Below, one piece after another: positions 1 through 4,925 of a stretch of 5,195 bases of DNA. A program made the position numbers and the translations under genes. The stretch comes from Candidatus Gottesmanbacteria bacterium RBG_16_37_8. Lineage in GTDB: Bacteria > Patescibacteriota > Microgenomatia > 2-02-FULL-39-11. Under the pieces are notes generated by a model. The model was not told the origin of the DNA. It did no database searches and worked only from the letters and a program-made list of their open reading frames with translations. Every line of letters starts with the position of its first letter. Within the stretch, counting starts at the first letter, position 1. The stretch covers positions 3,254-8,448 of the forward strand of contig MFJA01000031.1 in the NCBI GenBank assembly GCA_001779055.1. The letters are read 5' to 3'.

Positions 1-338
1 GAGTCTATATTTTGGTAATATTCTTTATTATTCAATCCGCGCCATCCATAAACATAAAATCCTTCCTGAACAAGAGCTGCTGCTACATCATCCTGAGTCG
101 ATAGTGGATTACAGGCAGTGATGGCAACTGACGCACCACCTGAAGCTAGAGTCTTTAACAAAGCAGCCGATTCCTTGGTTATGTGTAAACAAGATGCAAT
201 ACGTCTATCTTTAAAAGGTTTTTTTTGCCTAAACATTTCCCGCAGCTGCATCAAAACCGGCATGTGCTTTTCTGCCCATTCAATCTTAAGTTTACCCTGG
301 CCTGCTAGCTTAATATCTTTAATTTTATTTTTATGCAT
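1..338 (-). CDS. ahcY: Second adenosylhomocysteinase paralog, N-terminal 112 residues (truncated by window edge)
   Basis: Starting at ATG 338, 5 bases after the stop of the fusion gene, the frame stays open to the window edge. It encodes an adenosylhomocysteinase N-terminus: KLKIEWA..HMPVL (16-29), CLHITKESA in the substrate pocket (50-58), SGGASVAITACNPLSTQDDVAAALV (66-90) and YGWRG..N.EYY. By eye about half the residues match the complete copy upstream, so this is a divergent paralog, not a recent duplicate. The pocket motif H-x-T-x-E-S-A has Ser where the other copy and most family members have Thr. No strong ribosome site is visible, so translation probably depends on coupling to the fusion gene. 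The NAD domain lies outside the window, so activity cannot be judged. It should share the cysteine-responsive transcript. Confidence 0.93.
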   Translation of the reverse strand, partial: MHKNKIKDIKLAGQGKLKIEWAEKHMPVLMQLREMFRQKKPFKDRRIASCLHITKESAALLKTLASGGASVAITACNPLSTQDDVAAALVQEGFYVYGWRGLNNKEYYQNID

Positions 339-343
339 TTAAA

Positions 344-2491
344 TTAAATCTTGGTAAAAGCCTGTTCCAGATCAGCAATCAAATCGTCGGCATCTTCAAT
401 TCCTACAGACAAACGGATCAGACTGTCAAAAATTCCGCTCTTTTCTCTCTCTTTTGTCGGGATCACTTTATGGGTCATGCTGGCGGGATGATTAACCAAG
501 CTTTCAACGGCTCCGAGACTAACTGAAATTGAAAAAATTTTCAGATTATTGACGAAGTTTTTCCCTTCTCTAACACCGCCTTTCAGTTCAAATGAAATTA
601 CCCCCCCAAAACCGTTCATTTGAGTACGGGCTAAATCATGCTGGGGATGGCTTAATAAACCGGGATAATATACTTTGGCTACCTTCTGATGATTACTTAA
701 ATATTTGGCGATTTTAAGGGCATTACCACAATGACGTTCCATCCGTAAAGCTAAAGTTTTTAGTCCTCTCAGAATCAACCAGGCAGCTTGAGGATCTATT
801 AAACCTCCGGTTATAAATAAAGTACCCCACAATTTCATAATCAGATCCTGATCGCGAGCAATAACAATACCGCCTAAAGCATCAGAATGACCGGAGAGAT
901 ATTTTGTACTGGATTCAATAACAATATCAGCTCCCAGTCTTAGCGGTTGCTGCAGATAAGGTGAAGCGAAAGTATTGTCAATTGCTAATAAAACATTATT
1001 TTTTTTTGCCAGACGTGCAACCTTATCAATATCAGCAATCGTTAATAACGGATTGGTAGGAGTTTCTGTAAAAATTAATTTTGTCTTAGGAGTAATTGAT
1101 CTTTCAATCTGTTCAATATTAGAAATATCTATAAAAGTTGTTTTAACACCCCATTTACTCATTAGTTTATCAAAAAGAATAAAACTATCACCATAAAGAA
1201 CATTAGAAGCAACTACTTCATCATCGGGAGTTAATACAGTCTGAACCAAAGCAGTTATTGCTGCCATGCCTGACGAAAATGCTACAGCATCAACTCCTCC
1301 CTCAAGTTCAGTAACAACTTCTTCCAATTGTCTTTGATTGGGATGGTTGCCACGTGCATAGACATATTTTTTTCTGTTCTCGCGAACATTATTACTGCCG
1401 GCAAATATTTGAGCCGCCTCATCAACATTTCTAAATTTATAGACTGCTGATCTGGTAATTGGAGGAACTAATGCTCCTTTTTCCTGATAATCTTCAAGAT
1501 GATTATGGATGGCTCTGGTGGCAAAGCTTTTTTTAGTCTCGTGTTTGACTACCAGAGGAACCTCAAAATCATCATTATATAAATAGTCCAGATATCTTTC
1601 TCCAGAATCAGGAAAGATAACCACCATAGTATAAGTTTTCTCATCTTTTATTTTTTTGGCAATTTCAATCGCCGCAAAAAGGGATGCCCCTGATGACGGA
1701 CCGGCCAAAATGCCTTCTTTTTTGGTAATCTCTCTGGCCAATTCTATAGCTTTATGACTGGGCAATCTGATAAATTCATCTACCTGATTCAAATTGACAT
1801 TCTCCGGAAAAAAAATGTGGCCGATCCCTTCAACAAAAAAAGGGCTCATTTCCCCGCTATAAACAGAACCGATCGGATCAGGAGCTATAAATTTAATTTT
1901 TGGATTTTTTTCTTTAAGATACTTTATTGTTCCATTAGCAGTGCCTCCGGTCCCCAATCCCATCACCAAATAATCAATTTTTCCTTGTGTATCTTTCCAG
2001 ATTTCCGGACCGGTTCCTTCATAATGTGCCCGAGGATTATCAGAATTGCTGTATTGATCCGGTAAAAAAGCCTTTTCTTTCAAAGCTATCCTTTTAGCAG
2101 TTGTTTTATAACCTCTTTCATCATCAATAGCTACTGCAGTTGGACAACGAACTACCTCTGCTCCAAATGCGCGTAAAATGACTTCCTTACTTTTACTCAT
2201 CCAATCAGGCATGGTAAAAATAGTCCTATATCCTTTTACCGCTGCCGCCATCGCTAAGCCAATTCCGGTATTACCACTAGTTGCCTCAACGATCGTTCCT
2301 CCTTTTTTTAAAATTCCTCTTTTTTCAGCTCCCTCAATCATTGATTTGCCAATTCGATCTTTCAAGCTGCCACCAGGATTAAGAAACTCCAGCTTTGCCA
2401 GCATTAAAACCTTCGGATTGGGATTAAGTTTATTAATCCTGACCAAAGGAGTATTACCGATTATCTCAAGTATGTTGTTGAAGTAGTGCAT
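344..2491 (-). CDS. Fused cystathionine beta-synthase / cystathionine gamma-lyase (reverse transsulfuration)
   Basis: One 715-residue frame holds two complete pyridoxal-phosphate enzymes of unrelated folds. Residues 1-307 are a fold-type II cystathionine beta-synthase (MccA-like): GNTPLVRI (12-19), NPGGSLKDRI with PLP lysine Lys44, TSGNTGIGLA (71-80), DQYSNSDNPRAHY (145-157, typical of beta-synthase over plain cysteine synthase), phosphate loop GTGGT (180-184), DPIGSVYSG (205-213), AGPSSGAS (263-270). Residues 322-715 are a fold-type I gamma-lyase (MccB-like): FATRAIH start, YAR (378-380), DNTFASPY (505-512), SSTKYLSGHSD with Lys530, and GAVESL with Glu663. A linker of about 15 residues joins them. 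The first half would condense homocysteine with an activated or free serine; the second would cleave cystathionine to cysteine, 2-oxobutyrate and ammonia. The heme and Bateman domains of animal beta-synthase are absent. The gene is preceded by an attenuator and followed 5 bases later by a second ahcY. The second half could instead be a gamma-synthase, but context favours lyase. Confidence 0.93.
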   Translation of the reverse strand: MHYFNNILEIIGNTPLVRINKLNPNPKVLMLAKLEFLNPGGSLKDRIGKSMIEGAEKRGILKKGGTIVEATSGNTGIGLAMAAAVKGYRTIFTMPDWMSKSKEVILRAFGAEVVRCPTAVAIDDERGYKTTAKRIALKEKAFLPDQYSNSDNPRAHYEGTGPEIWKDTQGKIDYLVMGLGTGGTANGTIKYLKEKNPKIKFIAPDPIGSVYSGEMSPFFVEGIGHIFFPENVNLNQVDEFIRLPSHKAIELAREITKKEGILAGPSSGASLFAAIEIAKKIKDEKTYTMVVIFPDSGERYLDYLYNDDFEVPLVVKHETKKSFATRAIHNHLEDYQEKGALVPPITRSAVYKFRNVDEAAQIFAGSNNVRENRKKYVYARGNHPNQRQLEEVVTELEGGVDAVAFSSGMAAITALVQTVLTPDDEVVASNVLYGDSFILFDKLMSKWGVKTTFIDISNIEQIERSITPKTKLIFTETPTNPLLTIADIDKVARLAKKNNVLLAIDNTFASPYLQQPLRLGADIVIESSTKYLSGHSDALGGIVIARDQDLIMKLWGTLFITGGLIDPQAAWLILRGLKTLALRMERHCGNALKIAKYLSNHQKVAKVYYPGLLSHPQHDLARTQMNGFGGVISFELKGGVREGKNFVNNLKIFSISVSLGAVESLVNHPASMTHKVIPTKEREKSGIFDSLIRLSVGIEDADDLIADLEQAFTKI

Positions 2492-2505
2492 AATTAAATG
2501 AACTT

Positions 2506-2616
2506 ATCCTCCTATTCTTAGCACTCGCCTTTTTAGTTCTATTCGAACACGGCTCGTGCTGCGAATTTAGGAGGATTATGTGAGAGTAAGACTCGTAAAT
2601 TCGTCAACTCTCACAT
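2506..2616 (-). promoter_or_regulatory. Structured 5' UTR that can sequester the ribosome binding site of the fusion gene
   Basis: Two nested structures follow the terminator. First, a perfect 10-bp hairpin, ATGTGAGAGT (2616-2607) with ACTCTCACAT (2587-2578), whose loop contains CGAATTTA (2603-2596). Second, a long stem in which ATCCTCCT (2576-2569) pairs all eight bases of the Shine-Dalgarno AGGAGGAT (2513-2506), continued by ATTC/GAAT, AGCAC/GTGCT, a tandem GA/GA internal loop, GCC/GGC and a GTTC/GAAC tip. The loop CGAATTTA is fully complementary to TAAATTCG (2569-2562), which flanks the anti-Shine-Dalgarno, so an H-type pseudoknot could compete with the sequestering stem. I recognise no known riboswitch class. 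The pairings are visible; control of translation is inferred. Confidence 0.6.
2508..2513 (-). promoter_or_regulatory. Shine-Dalgarno AGGAGG of the fusion gene, unusually far from its ATG
   Basis: AGGAGG is a full match to the anti-Shine-Dalgarno of 16S rRNA, but 16 bases separate it from ATG 2491, against the usual 5-10. An in-frame TAA lies just upstream of the ATG (16-14 bases before it), and no ATG, GTG or TTG lies between the site and the ATG, so no better start is available. It is also the element paired by the upstream ATCCTCCT. Confidence 0.7.
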
Positions 2617-2644
2617 AAAAAAAGCCTCCCTGACTCTGGGAGGC
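2617..2644 (-). terminator. Intrinsic terminator in the leader of the fusion gene
   Basis: A GC-rich hairpin, GCCTCCC / loop AGAGTCA / GGGAGGC (7 bp, no mismatch), is followed immediately by seven U on the minus strand (2623-2617). It is directional, because the plus strand has no U-tract after the hairpin. It lies about 100 nt after the predicted start of the fusion-gene transcript, so it acts as the attenuator's terminator arm. It would also end readthrough transcripts from the ahcY/SAM hydrolase operon upstream. Confidence 0.92.
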
Positions 2645-2691
2645 AACTATTAATTTTTAAATTATCTCTTCTACAATTCAGCCTCCCAAAT

Positions 2692-2736
2692 TTATGCGGG
2701 AGTGATACAACAAGCTGAATTAAGAATTATATTCAT
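2692..2736 (-). CDS. Putative cysteine leader peptide MNIILNSACCITPA
   Basis: This is a 14-codon ORF with ATG at 2736 and TAA at 2694-2692, carrying two consecutive Cys codons TGT TGT (2712-2707) at residues 9 and 10. It starts about 4-6 nt after the predicted transcription start, so it would be translated as a near-leaderless message; no Shine-Dalgarno is visible. Its Cys codons lie just upstream of the CTCCC arm (2702-2698) of a protector hairpin, and its stop codon lies about 5 bases before the GGGAGGC arm (2687-2681) that chooses between antiterminator and protector. Position and composition fit a leader peptide whose translation reports charged tRNA-Cys to the gene for a cysteine-producing enzyme. 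The lack of a ribosome site is the main weakness. The peptide itself probably has no other function. Confidence 0.65.
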   Translation of the reverse strand: MNIILNSACCITPA

Positions 2737-2747
2737 TATTATCTATA

Positions 2748-2775
2748 AATATAACATGTTAAATGCCATTGTCAA
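2748..2775 (-). promoter_or_regulatory. Sigma70-type promoter for the cystathionine synthase-lyase gene
   Basis: A perfect -35 TTGACA (2775-2770) is separated by 16 bases from -10 TATATT (2753-2748). The -10 is preceded by TGT, giving an extended TGnTATATT box. The -35 begins only 5 bases past the stop of the SAM hydrolase gene, so the intergenic space is built around this promoter. The predicted transcription start is around 2742-2740 (A residues), leaving a leader of about 250 nt before the fusion ORF and only about 4-6 nt before the leader-peptide ATG. The prediction is from consensus match alone. Confidence 0.8.
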
Positions 2776-2780
2776 GAAGA

Positions 2781-3656
2781 TTAACTTTTTACGGGAGAAA
2801 TCTCGATTTTTCCCAAATCATCACGCGGACCAAATATTTCGAAATCAGATGCTGCCCTCATTTGCAATCTGATTATTTCTATATAATTCTTGCCCTTACC
2901 CCCTGATGACCCTGACACCATGCACAAATCACCAATATTGCCTTTTATTCCGCGGCCGACAGTATTTAAAGCAAAACGGTTATGCTTATTAAAACCAATT
3001 CTGACTATCGCGCTATTTAAAACGGCTTGAGAAAGATAACTCTTGCGGATGGTAGTTTTTAAATTGCCGTAGCCGTCAACTGAAGCCAGGGCAAATGACG
3101 GAACTTCAGGAACATCTTTTATGGATATCTCTTTACCAAACCTGGCCAAATCTCCGTTTAATATTGCCATGGTTGCCTGCGGATAATAATCGCGCGAACG
3201 AAACTGGGTGCCTTTATTAGGCACTTTCACAATCCATAATCCTTTAAGTCTGTCTTTGATAAATGACAGATTATATCCCGCATATACGGCAAAAACAGGA
3301 ATTCCGTTATCAAGCAGTCCGCAGACAAAAGGCTGTCTGTTTTCCCCCACCCATTTAATGTCACCCCGGGGGGCGGTATTGGAAAAAATTACCAGGTTTT
3401 TATGTTCGCTGTGAAGACCTTCCTGAGCAATCCAAAAACCTGTTTCTATTGTAGAAAAAGCATAAACAGGATGATCGGTAATAGTCCGGATTTTATTGAA
3501 TTTGTCAAAACGGTAAAAGTGATTACGGACTTCCATGAAGGCATGGTCTGTCGTATAACCGCCGCCGTAATCGGCAATTACTTCAATATGTAAAGAATTA
3601 TTGGGAATTTTATTCAAAGAACGATAATTCCACTTGAAGTTTTTTAAGTCGCTCAT
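2781..3656 (-). CDS. SAM hydrolase/halogenase-superfamily protein (SAM hydroxide adenosyltransferase, DUF62-like)
   Basis: The protein resembles the DUF62 / SAM hydroxide adenosyltransferase family, relatives of fluorinase and chlorinase that mostly use water to split SAM into adenosine and methionine. Visible signatures, numbered from the chosen start: IADYGGGYTTDHAFMEV near 27-43 (the N-terminal DYG/acidic site in the divergent ADYG form), TIETGFWIAQ near 69-78, SNTAPRGD near 92-99, FRSRDYYPQA near 152-161, and the C-terminal VDGYGN motif near 193-198 followed by a GSSGG segment near 249-253. At 291 residues it is of normal family length. A TTG start at 3671 is also open, but ATG 3656 is preferred because GGAGG (3668-3664) sits 7 bases before it and the ATG overlaps the ahcY stop as ATGA. 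Coupling to ahcY supports a role in SAM/SAH turnover. Hydrolase activity is more likely than halogenation, but I cannot map the catalytic triad from sequence alone. Confidence 0.85.
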   Translation of the reverse strand: MSDLKNFKWNYRSLNKIPNNSLHIEVIADYGGGYTTDHAFMEVRNHFYRFDKFNKIRTITDHPVYAFSTIETGFWIAQEGLHSEHKNLVIFSNTAPRGDIKWVGENRQPFVCGLLDNGIPVFAVYAGYNLSFIKDRLKGLWIVKVPNKGTQFRSRDYYPQATMAILNGDLARFGKEISIKDVPEVPSFALASVDGYGNLKTTIRKSYLSQAVLNSAIVRIGFNKHNRFALNTVGRGIKGNIGDLCMVSGSSGGKGKNYIEIIRLQMRAASDFEIFGPRDDLGKIEISPVKS

Positions 3657-4909
3657 GTTCCTTCCTCCCAACTTTCCAAGTATTTTTTTTGCTCGGCAGT
3701 TAACTTATCAATTATAATGCCCATTGCTTCCAGTTTCAATTTAGCAATATTACTGTCAATCTCTTCAGGTAAGGTGTAAACTTTATTTCCTAACTTACCT
3801 TTATTTTTTATCAGATACTCACAGGCCAAAGCCTGATTGGCAAACGACATATCCATAACTTCGGCCGGATGACCTTCTGCCGCAACTAAATTTATTAACC
3901 GTCCTTCACCAAGTAAGTAAAGTCTGCATCCGTTTCTAAATATATATTCTTCAACAGAAGGCCTAATTTGCCTTTTTTTCCTGCTATTTTTGGCAATTGA
4001 TTCAACATCAATCTCCACATTGAAATGACCGCTGTTGGCCAAAATTACACCATCTTTCATCCTACTAATATCCTGCCAGGAAATAACTTTCTTATCTCCG
4101 GTGACAGTAACAAAAATATCGCCAATTTCAGAAGCTTCTGAAATTGTCATGACAGAAAAACCATCCATAACTGCTTCAAGAGCCTTAACCGGATCAACCT
4201 CGCATACAATAACCTGTGCTCCCATACCTCTGGCTCTGTTAGCCAGTCCCCGGCCGCACCAGCCGTATCCGCAGACTACGAATTTTTTACCGGCCAGAAG
4301 TATATTGGTAGCTCTCATTATGCCGTCAATTGTCGACTGACCGGTACCGTAACGGTTGTCAAACATATGTTTGGTCTGACTGTAATTAACAGCGATAACT
4401 GGGACTTTTAAAGCATCATCACGCTCCATAGCTTTAAGCCTGATAACGCCGGTTGTAGTTTCCTCATTAGCCCCGATTATCTCTTTTAACTGTTTCTGTC
4501 TTTCAGTATGAAGTATAGAAACCAGATCGCCTCCGTCATCCAAGGTAATTTGAGGCCGTTTATTAAGAACCGCTAAGATATGCTGATAATATGTTTTTTT
4601 ATCTTCGCCTTTTCTGGCATAAACAGACATTTTATAATCAACTACCAAAGATGCAGCCACTTCATCCTGGGTAGATAAAGGATTACAGGCACAAAGAAGA
4701 ACCCGGGCTCCACCGCTTTTCAACGTCAGCATCAGATTGGCTGTTTCGGTAGTTACATGAAGACAAGCGCCTATTGTAATATTTTTCAGAGGTTTTTCTT
4801 TTTGAAAGCGTTTTTTTATCAAATTTAAAACCGGCATATGATTACCAGCCCATTCAATTTTTAACTTACCTTCTTTAGCTAAAGAGGAATCTTTTATATC
4901 AAATTTCAT
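3653..4909 (-). CDS. ahcY: Adenosylhomocysteinase (S-adenosylhomocysteine hydrolase), complete copy
   Basis: This enzyme catalyses NAD-dependent reversible cleavage of S-adenosylhomocysteine to adenosine and homocysteine in the cytoplasm, relieving product inhibition of methyltransferases. The 418-residue protein shows the family signatures in order: EWA..MPVL (19-28), HVTTETA in the substrate pocket (51-57), NPLSTQDEVAA (76-86), DDGGD (124-128), EETTTG (149-154), NYSQTKHMFDNRYG with the catalytic-type Lys180 and Asp184 (175-188), a Rossmann NAD site GYGWCGRG (214-221), NSGHFN around His295, and GRLINLVAAEGHP (336-348). It ends in YLESWEEGT and lacks the C-terminal tyrosine-rich tail of the long bacterial/eukaryotic form, so it belongs to the shorter type. 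The ATG lies 16 bases after the preceding stop with only a weak purine-rich region ahead. Its TGA stop overlaps the next gene's ATG (ATGA), indicating coupled translation. Confidence 0.96.
   Translation of the reverse strand: MKFDIKDSSLAKEGKLKIEWAGNHMPVLNLIKKRFQKEKPLKNITIGACLHVTTETANLMLTLKSGGARVLLCACNPLSTQDEVAASLVVDYKMSVYARKGEDKKTYYQHILAVLNKRPQITLDDGGDLVSILHTERQKQLKEIIGANEETTTGVIRLKAMERDDALKVPVIAVNYSQTKHMFDNRYGTGQSTIDGIMRATNILLAGKKFVVCGYGWCGRGLANRARGMGAQVIVCEVDPVKALEAVMDGFSVMTISEASEIGDIFVTVTGDKKVISWQDISRMKDGVILANSGHFNVEIDVESIAKNSRKKRQIRPSVEEYIFRNGCRLYLLGEGRLINLVAAEGHPAEVMDMSFANQALACEYLIKNKGKLGNKVYTLPEEIDSNIAKLKLEAMGIIIDKLTAEQKKYLESWEEGT
3664..3668 (-). promoter_or_regulatory. Ribosome binding site that fixes the start of the SAM hydrolase gene
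   Basis: GGAGG on the minus strand is followed by 7 bases and then ATG at 3656. It lies inside the last codons of ahcY. This spacing selects ATG 3656 over the in-frame TTG at 3671, which would place the site inside the coding region. Confidence 0.8.
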
Positions 4910-4925
4910 TATCTTTTGTATCTTA

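Larger units (their letters stand above)
2617..2736 (-). promoter_or_regulatory. Ribosome-mediated transcription attenuator (four-segment leader)
   Basis: Four RNA segments follow in order: 1, CTCCC (2702-2698), with AATTCAGC (2721-2714) as an outer arm; 2, GGGAGGC (2687-2681), continuing into GCTGAATT (2682-2675); 3, GCCTCCC (2644-2638); 4, GGGAGGC (2630-2624) plus seven U. The 1:2 pairing (8 bp AATTCAGC/GCTGAATT plus 5 bp CTCCC/GGGAG, with an 11-nt bulge) protects segment 2, leaving 3:4 free to form the terminator. The 2:3 pairing (7 bp perfect) blocks it. A ribosome stalled at the Cys codons would cover segment 1 and allow 2:3, so transcription continues. A ribosome reaching the stop would cover segment 2 and allow 3:4, so transcription ends. 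The pairings are seen in the sequence; the switching logic is inferred from the trp/his attenuator model. Confidence 0.72.

Noticed and set aside
2528..2536. CTAAAAAGG on the minus strand recalls the 3' conserved stretch of the SAM-II riboswitch.
   Set aside because: The other conserved SAM-II parts (the 5' stem, the UGAUUUAA-like region and the GAUAAA-like segment in the right places) are not present, and here the motif lies in an internal loop of a long stem. A short A-rich match is not enough.
2520..2560. GTTCGAAT resembles a tRNA T-loop, raising the idea of a tRNA or tRNA-like element.
   Set aside because: The flanking bases do not form a T-stem, there is no acceptor, D or anticodon arm, and the folded unit is only about 41 nt.
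2539..2607. TTG-started 22-codon ORF across the second leader structure, ending TAG.
   Set aside because: No run of regulatory codons (no Cys, Met or Ser run), a TTG start and only a weak GAGAG ahead of it. The base pairing explains the sequence better.
2576..2614. GTG-started 12-codon ORF within the 10-bp hairpin.
   Set aside because: No ribosome site (it follows the U-tract directly), no informative codons, and it lies almost wholly within a hairpin.
2624..2687. The repeated GGGAGGC / GCCTCCC units as a mobile-element or repeat remnant.
   Set aside because: The copies are only 7 bases, have no flanking duplications, and are fully explained as attenuator segments.
2492..2747. Leader checked for S-box (SAM-I), SAH, SMK, cobalamin, TPP and T-box signatures.
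   Set aside because: None of the conserved core sequences, including the T-box UGGNACCGCG-type motif, can be found.
3657..3671. Upstream TTG start for the SAM hydrolase (adds MGGRN).
   Set aside because: It would put the GGAGG site inside the gene. ATG 3656 has ideal spacing and the ATGA overlap with ahcY.
118..4340. Several plus-strand open frames of 63-103 codons opposite the minus-strand genes.
   Set aside because: All lie antisense to strongly supported genes, have no family resemblance and no ribosome sites, and are the usual by-product of codon use on the other strand.
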